Below are positions 1-5,269 of a DNA stretch of 13,850 bases, in pieces. Both the position numbers and the translations under genes were made by a program. The number at the start of each line of letters is the position of its first letter. Position 1 is the stretch's first letter. The stretch covers positions 1 to 13,850 of the forward strand of contig JBBQBM010000013.1 of NCBI GenBank assembly GCA_038317375.1. Direction: 5' to 3'. This DNA comes from JBBQBM01 sp038317375 (GTDB lineage: Bacteria > Patescibacteriota > Saccharimonadia > Saccharimonadales > JAGQMS01). Under the pieces are notes generated by a model. That model saw nothing but the letters and a program-made list of their open reading frames with translations. It was not told the origin of the DNA and ran no database searches.

Positions 1-1
1 T

Positions 2-835
2 GGCACGACCATCACCGGCACCTGCGCCGGGCTAACTAACTATGTCTGGGTACCAGGCAACCCTAAATTCGGCACTATGCCGGGCTTTTGCGTTATGAAG
101 TACGAAGCCAAAAATGACGGAGCTGGCAACGCTGTAAGCACCGCCGCTGGCACGCCCTACGTTTCCGTCTCTCAGATCACCGCCCAAGACAAAGCCATCG
201 CCGCCTGCAGTGGTTGCCGTTTGCTGAGTGAAGCCGAATGGATGACGATTGCCACCGATGCTTTGTGGGTGAACGCTAACTGGTGTAATACCGATGGCTC
301 GGCCTGCGGCTTTGCCCCTGGCACTAGTGGCAAGGTTCTAGCCACTGGCCACCAAGACAACAGCCCAGCCCAAGCCCTAGCAGCCAGCAGTGACGACAGC
401 CAAGCCTGCTACGGCACGGTGACGGCCGACACCAACACCGTCTGCGGCAGTGCCGGCACCCAAAAACGTACCCTCACCCTATCTAACGGCTCGGTCATCT
501 GGGACATACCCGGCAATGTCTGGGAATGGACAAATGCTTGGATTATTGGCAACGAAGAGCCCAACGATGCTGTTGACGGCTTTGCCTACCACGAGTTCAC
601 CGCCATTACCAAGTGGAAAGATTTAAACTACGCCAACCCCACCAACCGCGGTTGGAACAGTGCCCAACGCTTAGGCCAAATCTACACCGATGGCACCAGC
701 ACCAATAACACCTTGTACGCGTTCCTTCGCGGCGGCAATTGGAGCACTGGCACGGCTGCCGGGGCGTTCACGCTGATTCTGAACGTTGCGCCGTCCAGTG
801 CGGACCCCAGCCGTGGCTTTCGCGTCGCCAGGTGA
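2..835 (+). CDS. DGR target protein, FGE-sulfatase/C-type-lectin-like domain, 5' truncated by window
   Basis: The reading frame is open from base 2, so the true start lies upstream; the TGA stop is at 833-835. The product carries hallmarks of the formylglycine-generating-enzyme (SUMF1) branch of the C-type lectin fold: CRLLSEAEWMTIA, GNVWEWTNAW, FLRGGNW and the terminal GFRVAR. In this family these lie in the C-terminal ligand-binding lobe. Proteins of this type are the usual variable proteins of diversity-generating retroelements and are often surface-displayed. The last ~40 codons show the pattern of a DGR variable region, and a DGR hairpin and the start of a DGR reverse transcriptase follow directly. 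Codons are strongly G/C-ending (GCC, GGC, ACC), unlike the AT-rich genes after position 1800, which suggests separate ancestry or different selection. An FGE catalytic role is unlikely. The ligand and the N-terminal anchor cannot be seen. Confidence 0.85.
   Translation, partial: GTTITGTCAGLTNYVWVPGNPKFGTMPGFCVMKYEAKNDGAGNAVSTAAGTPYVSVSQITAQDKAIAACSGCRLLSEAEWMTIATDALWVNANWCNTDGSACGFAPGTSGKVLATGHQDNSPAQALAASSDDSQACYGTVTADTNTVCGSAGTQKRTLTLSNGSVIWDIPGNVWEWTNAWIIGNEEPNDAVDGFAYHEFTAITKWKDLNYANPTNRGWNSAQRLGQIYTDGTSTNNTLYAFLRGGNWSTGTAAGAFTLILNVAPSSADPSRGFRVAR
721..834 (+). other. Probable DGR variable region (VR)
   Basis: This is the 3' end of the target gene, from FLRGGNW to GFRVAR. Many codons have the form expected after adenine-directed mutation of AAY template codons: AAT, AGC, ACT, GCT, ATT, AAC, GTT, AGT, GAC and CGT are interspersed with invariant GC-rich codons such as GCC GGG GCG TTC. 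In DGRs, cDNA copied from an adenine-mutated template repeat replaces this region. The boundaries are approximate, because no template repeat is in the window to align against. Confidence 0.6.
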
Positions 836-859
836 TCTTCTGTAATCTGGAATCTCCCC

Positions 860-876
860 GTGCCGCGGAGCGGCAC
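860..876 (+). repeat. DGR-type hairpin downstream of VR
   Basis: A perfect 7-bp inverted repeat, GTGCCGC - GGA - GCGGCAC, begins 24 bp after the target-gene stop. Studied DGRs have a GC-rich stem-loop at this place, just 3' of the variable region, which promotes mutagenic homing. The position between target stop and RT start fits that role. Confidence 0.7.
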
Positions 877-886
877 CGAAATCTAC

Positions 887-1048
887 ATGACATTGTTCGA
901 ACAAATTACCGACTTCAACAACCTCTACGCCGCCTACAAGGCGGCGGCTCGGGGCAAACACGATCGCCCGGAGGTATTGCGACATGATCTGCACGCCGAG
1001 AAAATCCTCTGGCGTCTCAGTATCAGGGGTTTAACCCCTAACAGATAG
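887..1048 (+). pseudogene. Truncated DGR reverse transcriptase (N-terminal remnant)
   Basis: From ATG 887 the frame encodes MTLFEQITDFNNLYAAYKAA followed by RGKHDRPEVLRHDLHAEKILWRL. This is the characteristic N-terminus of DGR reverse transcriptases (Brt-like: a ...QIT.wENLl.AY.kar.GKR... block and then an NLL.L helix). About 45 codons in, homology stops. The frame then reads SIRGLTPNR and ends at TAG 1046-1048, exactly where a GGGGTT/AACCCC palindrome (1025-1039) sits. The fingers, palm and YxDD catalytic domains, normally some 300 more residues, are absent, and none of the other frames continues them before 1085. No clear ribosome-binding site precedes ATG 887. A GTG at 860 would add nine residues but lies inside the hairpin. 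The protein is almost certainly non-functional. Confidence 0.8.
1025..1039. repeat. Palindrome at the RT breakpoint
   Basis: AGGGGTT - T - AACCCCT, 7-bp perfect arms with a one-base centre. It marks the place where reverse transcriptase homology is lost. There is no T-run on either side, so it is not a convincing intrinsic terminator. It may be the scar of a deletion or a small palindromic insertion. Confidence 0.6.
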
Positions 1049-1084
1049 GAATTAGTGCACTTTTGCAATAAAGGGTCTAAGGTC

Positions 1085-1615
1085 CTAAGGCCTTGACCTT
1101 ACATCTATTAATCCAAGGAAGTCAGCGGGGTTAAATATATAAATACCCTTATATTCTTGAAGCTCCAACAGATCCTTATCGCCGGTAATAATAAAGTCAC
1201 ACTGGTTCTCAACAGCGGCCGCTAGAACATGCAAATCTTTGGCATCTCGTACCACGGTGTCAATATTTATAACTCTGTCTTCTGTTATTACCACTTCACA
1301 AATATTTTCAAGCAACCTCATAAAGCTGTTCAGCCACCTGTAGGGCGCCTTGGCCTTATTACGCAGCAGACCATGTAACTCATTAGCGATTTCACTTGAG
1401 GCTACAAGCGTGGCATTATCTAGGCAATAAGTTAGTGTACTTTCTGACTGACCGCTATAAACAATAGCCGAAAACCAGACATTAGTGTCAAGTACGACTC
1501 TTAAACTTACTGATGTCTTGACGCCATGGCTCTTTCTTGCGGCGCTCTCTTGTAATATATTCAGCCACTTCTTCCTCTGTTTTGAAGGCAGAGTTCTTGG
1601 CGAACTTTTTGCCAT
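1085..1615 (-). CDS. PIN-domain ribonuclease toxin (COG1569/PIN_3-like)
   Basis: 176 aa if started at ATG 1615. The PIN core runs from about residue 37: RVVLDTNVWFSAIVYSG (first acidic residue), SSEIANELHGLL (conserved Glu), DAKDLHVLAAAVENQCDFIITGDKDLLEL (the two downstream Asp sites) and a closing IYIFNPADFLGLI. PIN toxins are Mg2+-dependent endoribonucleases that cleave tRNA or mRNA and are held inactive by the antitoxin encoded upstream. The start is unusually deep inside the antitoxin gene. No ATG, GTG or TTG lies in frame between 1615 and the PIN core, and a good Shine-Dalgarno AAGGAG (1626-1631) is 10 nt before ATG 1615. The two frames therefore overlap by 128 bp, and the toxin gains a basic ~35-residue leader (SKQRKKW). 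The C-terminal DVRSRP tail after the PIN fold is encoded by an imperfect direct repeat that recurs at 1933. Confidence 0.85.
   Translation of the reverse strand: MAKSSPRTLPSKQRKKWLNILQESAARKSHGVKTSVSLRVVLDTNVWFSAIVYSGQSESTLTYCLDNATLVASSEIANELHGLLRNKAKAPYRWLNSFMRLLENICEVVITEDRVINIDTVVRDAKDLHVLAAAVENQCDFIITGDKDLLELQEYKGIYIFNPADFLGLIDVRSRP
1087..1106. repeat. Direct repeat, copy 1 (in PIN toxin 3' end)
   Basis: AAGGCCTTGACCTTACATCT, matching the copy at 1933-1952 at 18 of 20 positions. The pair brackets the whole toxin-antitoxin module together with its promoter. Confidence 0.5.
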
Positions 1616-1781
1616 AAGCCACTAACTCCTTAAATTGTTCTATTTTTTCTTCTTCCCGCAAGTACTTAATAGCCGCCGCTCGCAAAAAATCACTGCGATT
1701 ACCAAATTGCTTCTTAGCCTTTTGATCAATCTGATCAGCCAAGGCTTCGGGGAAGGATACGTTAAATGTTTTTACGCTCAT
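1488..1781 (-). CDS. Ribbon-helix-helix (CopG/ParD-like) antitoxin
   Basis: 97 aa. The N-terminus KTFNVSFPEALADQIDQKAKK followed by FGNRSDFLRAAAIKYLREEE is a typical RHH fold: a beta strand that enters the DNA major groove, then two helices with the NRSDFLR turn. The C-terminal half, charged and rich in Lys/Glu, is the region that normally wraps the toxin. In the family, RHH dimers bind repeated short operators and repress their own operon, with the toxin as co-repressor. Here AGGAG (1791-1795) lies 9 nt before ATG 1781, and three 11-bp iterons cover the promoter. It is the first gene of a two-gene operon with the PIN toxin, whose frame begins inside this gene. Confidence 0.85.
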   Translation of the reverse strand: MSVKTFNVSFPEALADQIDQKAKKQFGNRSDFLRAAAIKYLREEEKIEQFKELVAYGKKFAKNSAFKTEEEVAEYITRERRKKEPWRQDISKFKSRT

Positions 1782-1809
1782 CTTAGACTTCTCCTAACTT
1801 AACTACGAA

Positions 1810-1850
1810 AATTGTATGTAAATTGTATGTAAATTGTATGTAAATGTCAA
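1810..1850 (-). promoter_or_regulatory. Toxin-antitoxin promoter with three-iteron operator
   Basis: Three perfect tandem copies of AATTGTATGTA (1810-1820, 1821-1831, 1832-1842). Read on the minus strand, TTGACA (1845-1850) is a perfect -35, followed by exactly 17 bp and a -10 TACAAT (1822-1827) formed by the middle iteron. Predicted transcription starts near 1815, ~35 nt before the antitoxin ATG. The 11-bp period is about one helical turn, so bound RHH dimers would line up on one face of the DNA and cover the spacer and -10. Autorepression is inferred. Confidence 0.8.
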
Positions 1851-1881
1851 GCAGGATAAATCTGATAGGCGTTAATCATAT

Positions 1882-1918
1882 TACTTTGCGAGTACTTTGC
1901 GAGGCCAGGCCTCGCAAA
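1882..1918. repeat. Tandem 11-mer leading into a palindrome
   Basis: TACTTTGCGAG is repeated back to back (1882-1892, 1893-1903). The second copy forms part of a perfect inverted repeat with arms TTTGCGAGGCC (1896-1906) and GGCCTCGCAAA (1908-1918) around a single base. There is no T-run, so it is not a standard terminator. Function unknown. Confidence 0.6.
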
Positions 1919-1932
1919 CACAAGGAGCCCAC

Positions 1933-1952
1933 AAGGCCCTGCCCTTACATCT
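1933..1952. repeat. Direct repeat, copy 2 (upstream of TA promoter)
   Basis: AAGGCCCTGCCCTTACATCT, 18 of 20 identical to 1087-1106 in the same orientation. It lies in non-coding DNA about 80 bp outside the TA promoter. It could be a remnant of a second PIN-gene 3' end or a recombination or insertion footprint. Confidence 0.5.
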
Positions 1953-2004
1953 GGGGAATACTGTCAAATAGAAAATAGGGGCCACACGAAGCAAGGATTG
2001 GGTG

Positions 2005-2056
2005 GAAATATTAAAAACTAATCTTAATTTTGGATTTACTCCAAAATTGATATTTC
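2005..2056. repeat. Nested AT-rich inverted repeats
   Basis: Inner arms AATTTTGG (2026-2033) and CCAAAATT (2041-2048) flank a 7-base loop. Outer arms GAAATAT (2005-2011) and ATATTTC (2050-2056) enclose them. This could extrude as a cruciform or form an RNA hairpin. No gene is seen between 1851 and 2123; that stretch holds only this and the neighbouring palindromes. Confidence 0.5.
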
Positions 2057-2076
2057 AATAATTAGGGATACGCAGC

Positions 2077-2124
2077 CCGAGTAGCTTACTACTCGGCGCG
2101 ATGAGAAGGGAGGTCATCCCTTCT
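2077..2124 (-). terminator. Double hairpin after the UbiB operon
   Basis: Two perfect 8-bp stems lie side by side: CCGAGTAG/CTACTCGG (2077-2096, loop 4) and AGAAGGGA/TCCCTTCT (2104-2124, loop 5). The latter touches the stop codon of the last operon gene. Position suggests termination or 3'-end protection of the minus-strand transcript, but a strong U-tract is missing, so intrinsic termination is uncertain. Confidence 0.45.
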
Positions 2125-2312
2125 TATAATTCTTTTTTGCCGCGGAAGCCGAAGATGGCGATGATGACACTGACGACCATGTCGATCATGACGATACGAA
2201 TTAACGGCAAGTCTTGGTTAATCGCCACCATAGCGGCGCTGCCGAGCCAAATTGTGGCTATGACGCCAGCGGTGTAGGGGTATTTGATGAATAGTATGAA
2301 TTCTTTAAGCAT
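2124..2312 (-). CDS. Small two-helix membrane protein coupled to UbiB
   Basis: 62 aa from ATG 2312 (MLKEFILFIKYPYTAG...). Two hydrophobic segments, roughly residues 14-33 (AGVIATIWLGSAAMVA) and 38-56 (IRIVMIDMVVSVIIAIFGF), are followed by a basic tail RGKKEL. The start at 2312 is preferred over ATG 2324 because GGAG (2319-2322) lies 6 nt before it. The gene overlaps the kinase stop by 8 bp, so translation is coupled. No family was recognised. UbiB/ABC1 proteins normally end in two transmembrane helices that this kinase lacks, so this protein may be the detached anchor; this is an inference from arrangement. Confidence 0.7.
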   Translation of the reverse strand: MLKEFILFIKYPYTAGVIATIWLGSAAMVAINQDLPLIRIVMIDMVVSVIIAIFGFRGKKEL

Positions 2313-3834
2313 TTGTTTCTCCATTTGATTTTACTACAGGTGTGGCGCCGGAGCGCACTTTATTGGCGAGTTTTTGAAAAAGCACTGGGTCGCGGTGGGC
2401 GACGCGTTCAAGCCAGTTTATGACGGTCTCGATCGCGTCACCTAGGGATGTCTGGTCTTCGCGAGTGGATATATACTCCGGGTGAAGGGTTCTGATGTCG
2501 TGTACCACTTTAGCAACGGCCCTAGGATTTACCTGTCTACTGCGATCAAGACTATTTATTAGCGCCGAAAAAGTCTGGGTGGCCCGCAGTATCTCGCTAT
2601 TTTCAAATTTCATTACTAGACCAAAACGGTTACCTTTGTTTACGGCCTTGTTTATCATGGTCAATACACCAACATCAGACCGAGGATCGTCAATCACCAT
2701 ATTTGTGCCGAGTGATTGCTCGAACGCCTCACCTGCGATCTTAGTGACATCCTTAAGCGTTTTCTCGCCTATAAACTGGCCGATCCGATTTAAGGCCTGG
2801 TATAAATCACCAACAAAGAAATGCATCGCTCTCTCGAACATTCCAGCGATGTCCATCGAGCCATTGTGTATCTTGTCGTATGCCTCCATAAGACCAAAGT
2901 ATGCAGACTTATCGTCTGGGGTCTTAGCGCTAATACCGAAGTCAATAATTCCTACTCGGTTATCCTTCATCAAACGAATATTGCCAGGGTGAGGATCGCC
3001 CATGACTCGAGGTAAAGTAAAAACACCCATCATAGACTCGTAGCTAAGCATAATTAGTTGTTCATCAATGTCCGAACCTAATGTTTCAGAGACGTATTGC
3101 TTTGGGTCGACGCCTTGGGACTTGAGCTTAATCAGCTTGGCGACCGACAGACCGTCAACATATTCCTGAACAATTAGGTTGGCGGTGCAGAGTTCTAGGT
3201 ATGTTTTCGGGATAAACAGTTTCGGGTGCCCTTTATAGGCTTCGTAGAGCTCATTGGCAAATTCGGCTTCATGCTTATAGTCGGTCTCGCGGAGGGTCGA
3301 AGCTCTAAAATCATCAACAGCCTTGCTCAGATCCATATCAACATTCTTGTATAGCTTTACGAAGAATCGACGATAAAACATTGTAAGAAGCTTAAGGTCG
3401 TGGCTCAATAATTCTCCAATCATCGGACGGAGGACTTTTAGAACGACGTTCGACCCGTCTTTTAAAGTAGCGTAATAGACTTGCCCGAACGACCCGGCTG
3501 CAAATGGCTGAGGTTGGACTAGTGCAATTTGCGCGAGCTTTGCTTTGGGTAGTTCTTTTTGCAGGAACTGTGCGATATCTAGCGGCTCGTGGTCGAGATT
3601 TTCGAATATCTTCAGTCTGTCGGGACTGTCCCAGCGCTTCATCATGTCAGACCTGAGTAGGACACCCTGCAAGAACTTAATATAAACTCCGCCAAGATCG
3701 ACAAATTGGTTACAGATCATGTTTGCCATGCGATCGTACTGCTTTTTCTTATAATAGTACGCAGCCTTGGCAATTAGTGCGGCTAGCTGGCGGGTACGAT
3801 GCCGCTTAATGGCTGCGATCGCTTTTTTGTTCAT
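2305..3834 (-). CDS. UbiB/ABC1/ADCK-family atypical protein kinase-like protein
   Basis: 509 aa. The UbiB (COQ8/ADCK) fold is clear: the KxGQ-region element at residues 53-56 (here KFLQ, with Leu in place of Gly), the Ala-rich loop AAGSFGQVY (112-120) replacing the P-loop, VVLK with the ATP-site Lys 133, the ExD motif ETD (183-185), the hinge VQEYVDG (222-228), the catalytic GDPHPGN (279-285) and the metal-binding DFG (298-300). Family members are ATPases/kinases tied to isoprenoid-lipid (ubiquinone) metabolism; the substrate here is unknown, and no quinone genes are nearby. The C-terminus (GDAIETVINWLERVAHRD...) shows none of the usual membrane helices. The gene sits between two tiny membrane-protein genes: ATG is 2 nt after the upstream stop, and the downstream gene overlaps by 8 bp. 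No Shine-Dalgarno is visible, consistent with coupling. Confidence 0.9.
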   Translation of the reverse strand: MNKKAIAAIKRHRTRQLAALIAKAAYYYKKKQYDRMANMICNQFVDLGGVYIKFLQGVLLRSDMMKRWDSPDRLKIFENLDHEPLDIAQFLQKELPKAKLAQIALVQPQPFAAGSFGQVYYATLKDGSNVVLKVLRPMIGELLSHDLKLLTMFYRRFFVKLYKNVDMDLSKAVDDFRASTLRETDYKHEAEFANELYEAYKGHPKLFIPKTYLELCTANLIVQEYVDGLSVAKLIKLKSQGVDPKQYVSETLGSDIDEQLIMLSYESMMGVFTLPRVMGDPHPGNIRLMKDNRVGIIDFGISAKTPDDKSAYFGLMEAYDKIHNGSMDIAGMFERAMHFFVGDLYQALNRIGQFIGEKTLKDVTKIAGEAFEQSLGTNMVIDDPRSDVGVLTMINKAVNKGNRFGLVMKFENSEILRATQTFSALINSLDRSRQVNPRAVAKVVHDIRTLHPEYISTREDQTSLGDAIETVINWLERVAHRDPVLFQKLANKVRSGATPVVKSNGETNA

Positions 3835-3836
3835 AG

Positions 3837-3995
3837 CTATTTTTTGGCAAAGCCTATTAGAAACAGGACTAACGTACTAGCAATGACGGTTAGGTAAAGA
3901 TCGAAAAGTTCACCTGACGAGTTACGTGTGAAGGCCATAAGAATGACCGCTATCCAGATCAAAAGAATGGTGAAGAATATCGATATGTACTTCAT
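3837..3995 (-). CDS. Small membrane protein, first gene of the UbiB operon
   Basis: 52 aa, MKYISIFFTILLIWIAVILM... and ...LYLTVIASTLVLFLIGFAKK: two hydrophobic helices with a short polar loop (FTRNSSGELFD) and a basic end. An in-frame ATG at 4094 would give 85 aa, but an excellent extended -10 box (4006-4014) lies within that longer frame, so the ATG at 3995, 10 nt after the box, is the likely start. Its TAG stop is 2 nt before the kinase ATG. No family recognised; a small partner or anchor for the kinase is possible. Confidence 0.6.
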   Translation of the reverse strand: MKYISIFFTILLIWIAVILMAFTRNSSGELFDLYLTVIASTLVLFLIGFAKK

Positions 3996-4005
3996 GAATA
4001 CAGAG

Positions 4006-4014
4006 ATTATATCA
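4006..4014 (-). promoter_or_regulatory. Extended -10 promoter of the UbiB operon
   Basis: TGATATAAT on the minus strand (TG-n-TATAAT, consensus). ATG 3995 lies 10 nt downstream, which leaves a leader of only about 4 nt. No good -35 is seen, as is common with extended -10 promoters. Confidence 0.65.
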
Positions 4015-4078
4015 TAATTTAAGGTGTAGCGCTCAGCGGTGCTATCTTGTACAATTAAGTTTGTATTTGGTATTTTAC

Positions 4079-4115
4079 CAATCTCAAGAACCAAGCTATG
4101 CTGTTCTTGAGATTG
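4079..4115. repeat. 13-bp inverted repeat
   Basis: Perfect arms CAATCTCAAGAAC (4079-4091) and GTTCTTGAGATTG (4103-4115) around 11 bases; the AGC/GCT inside the loop can extend pairing. It lies ~65 bp upstream of the UbiB operon promoter and has no T-run. Possible operator or processed hairpin. Nothing else gene-like is visible between 4015 and 4190. Confidence 0.55.
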
Positions 4116-4191
4116 AGAGGAAGAATAACGGCAGGCTAATCGAGGCGAGTATACTACGCAGCCGAGTTAGCCTAAAAGTTTATTCTGACGA

Positions 4192-4260
4192 CGGGGTGTG
4201 GCGCAGTTGTGAGAACGGCCTGTGGCGGATTCTGTGGGCAGGCGAAGCTTGCCAGCGCAG
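4192..4260 (+). pseudogene. tRNA-Pro 5' fragment broken at the D-loop, with hairpin
   Basis: CGGGGTGTGGCGCAGTTG (4192-4209) is identical to bases 1-18 of the intact tRNA-Pro at 4308, then diverges inside the D-loop. Downstream is a hairpin, GGCAGGC - GAA - GCTTGCC (4237-4253), with one G-U pair in the plus-strand RNA. It contains the very stable GCGAAGC mini-hairpin and can be extended by CTGTG/CGCAG. The anticodon and T arms are absent, so this is not a functional tRNA. Confidence 0.65.
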
Positions 4261-4292
4261 AAACTTACAGTCCTCCAGCAGTAGTTTTACAG

Positions 4293-4298
4293 TATAAT
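4293..4298 (+). promoter_or_regulatory. -10 box of tRNA-Pro
   Basis: TATAAT nine bases before the mature 5' end of tRNA-Pro. The -35 is not obvious. Confidence 0.6.
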
Positions 4299-4307
4299 TA
4301 CATCTAT

Positions 4308-4383
4308 CGGGGTGTGGCGCAGTTGGTAGCGCGTGCGGTTTGGGACCGCAAGGCCGGAGGTTCGAGTCCTCTCACCCCGACCA
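4308..4383 (+). tRNA. tRNA-Pro(TGG)
   Basis: A complete 76-nt cloverleaf with encoded CCA: acceptor CGGGGTG/CACCCCG with A73, D-stem GCGC/GCGC, anticodon stem TGCGG/CCGCA with loop TTTGGGA (anticodon TGG), 5-nt variable loop, T-stem GGAGG/CCTCT and loop TTCGAGT. A terminator follows at 4392. Broken relatives of this gene flank it on both sides. Confidence 0.97.
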
Positions 4384-4391
4384 TTGAAAAT

Positions 4392-4416
4392 AGATCGTCT
4401 TCTGACGGTCTTTTTT
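4392..4416 (+). terminator. Intrinsic terminator of tRNA-Pro
   Basis: Stem AGATCGTC/GACGGTCT with one G-U pair and loop TTCT, followed by TTTTTT. Outer arms ATTGAAAA (4383-4390) and TTTTCAAT (4413-4420) extend the symmetry. Confidence 0.85.
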
Positions 4417-4448
4417 CAATAATTGGTGATAGTACTCGGTTCTTCGGC

Positions 4449-4472
4449 GCATTCCGCCAATTGGCGGAATGC
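4449..4472. repeat. Perfect 24-bp palindrome
   Basis: Arms GCATTCCGCCAA and TTGGCGGAATGC with no loop. It ends within GCAAG-CCGGAGG, the tRNA-Pro sequence that follows the anticodon stem, so it replaces or interrupts the anticodon arm of the downstream tRNA-Pro pseudo-copy. Confidence 0.75.
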
Positions 4473-4529
4473 AAGCCGGAGGTTCGGTCATCCGCCTCGG
4501 CGGATGTGCATTGCCCCTCTCACCCCGAC
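4471..4529 (+). pseudogene. tRNA-Pro 3' half interrupted in the T-loop by a palindrome
   Basis: GCAAGCCGGAGGTTCG (4471-4486) and CCTCTCACCCCGAC (4516-4529) match the tail of tRNA-Pro, apart from one missing G. Between them the T-loop residues AGT are replaced by 29 bases carrying the hairpin CATCCGCC - TC - GGCGGATG (4489-4506). The T-stem GGAGG/CCTCT could still form around the insert. The final CA of CCA is lost (reads CTT). Confidence 0.7.
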
Positions 4530-4562
4530 TTAGAAGTTGTCGAGTTAACAAGACCACATCAC

Positions 4563-4571
4563 TGGTATAAT
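4563..4571 (+). promoter_or_regulatory. Extended -10 promoter of the 4583 gene
   Basis: TGGTATAAT (TG-n-TATAAT), with 11 nt to ATG 4583; leader about 4-5 nt. Confidence 0.65.
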
Positions 4572-4582
4572 AGACCTCACAT

Positions 4583-5269
4583 ATGTTGCTTTTTACGTAC
4601 TCCGGTTTTTTAACTTCCGTAATATTAGTCGCTGGATTCTTATTCCTAGTATTAATAGGCGAATACCTACGCAAGAATAATATTCTAAAAGGCGAGAACG
4701 CCAGGAAGTTTGTCCATGCCTTCGCGGGTACTTGGGCGGCACTCTGGCCTGTCTTTCTAGACCTCAGGTCGATAGCGGTTCTGGCTGGGCTAGCTGCTGT
4801 TGCAGCTATAGTTCTTCGTCGACTCAATATATTTAGGTCGATCTATAGCGTTAGGAGGCTGTCTGTAGGTGAAATCCTGATTGGTTTCGGCCTGGCGATT
4901 TCGGCGCTATTGGCCAATAACGGAGCTGTTTTTTCAAGCGCAGTACTTATAATTGCCTGGAGTGATTCGGCTGCTGCTATCGTCGGCTTGAGATATGGTA
5001 AAAAGAAAGCCTTCAAGGTTTTAGGTTCTAAAAAATCTGCAATTGGCTCAATAGCATTTTTTGTATCTACGGTAGTAGTTCTTATGAGCTATATGTATTA
5101 CACAATCGGTCAGGATATGTTCTCTAATTTAGGGCAACTTTTAGGCGCATTAATGCTAAGCATAGTTATTAGTGCAAGTTTGACGGTTGTTGAGCTTTTT
5201 GGGGTGTATGGAATCGACAATCTGACGATTCCGATGTTTGCAACAATTGTACTAAATATCTTAGGCTAA
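4583..5269 (+). CDS. Polyprenol/phytol kinase or CTP-transferase-like membrane protein (COG0170/SEC59 family)
   Basis: 228 aa, with six to seven hydrophobic segments. Family motifs are in order: ARKFVHAFAGT (40-50), AWSDSAAAIVGLRYGKKK (125-142) for the nucleotide-site loop, KKSAIGSIAFF (150-160), and E204 with GIDNLTIP (210-217) near the end. Dolichol kinase (SEC59), phytol kinase and bacterial homologues share this core and transfer phosphate from CTP to a lipid alcohol. Here a role in undecaprenol or other polyprenol recycling is plausible but not proven. Transcription probably starts at the extended -10 only 11 nt upstream. Its 3' end overlaps the convergent DUF5661 gene by 9 bp with no terminator between. 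Confidence 0.8.
   Translation: MLLFTYSGFLTSVILVAGFLFLVLIGEYLRKNNILKGENARKFVHAFAGTWAALWPVFLDLRSIAVLAGLAAVAAIVLRRLNIFRSIYSVRRLSVGEILIGFGLAISALLANNGAVFSSAVLIIAWSDSAAAIVGLRYGKKKAFKVLGSKKSAIGSIAFFVSTVVVLMSYMYYTIGQDMFSNLGQLLGALMLSIVISASLTVVELFGVYGIDNLTIPMFATIVLNILG

Noticed and set aside
1..1084. DGR template repeat within the window
   Set aside because: I looked for a second copy of the variable-region sequence with AAC codons here and elsewhere in the window and saw none.
1810..1842. Possible mini CRISPR array
   Set aside because: The 11-bp units are directly tandem with no spacers and overlap a promoter; they are operator iterons.
2495..2992. 165-aa open frame on the plus strand
   Set aside because: It lies wholly antisense to the UbiB kinase, whose motifs are certain; its product has no recognisable family features.
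3995..4094. N-terminal extension of the first UbiB-operon protein to ATG 4094
   Set aside because: The strong TGATATAAT box lies inside this extension, so the longer frame is probably not transcribed from its start.
4209..4613. 134-aa open frame across tRNA-Pro
   Set aside because: It runs through the tRNA, its terminator and the pseudo-tRNA pieces, so it is a chance frame.
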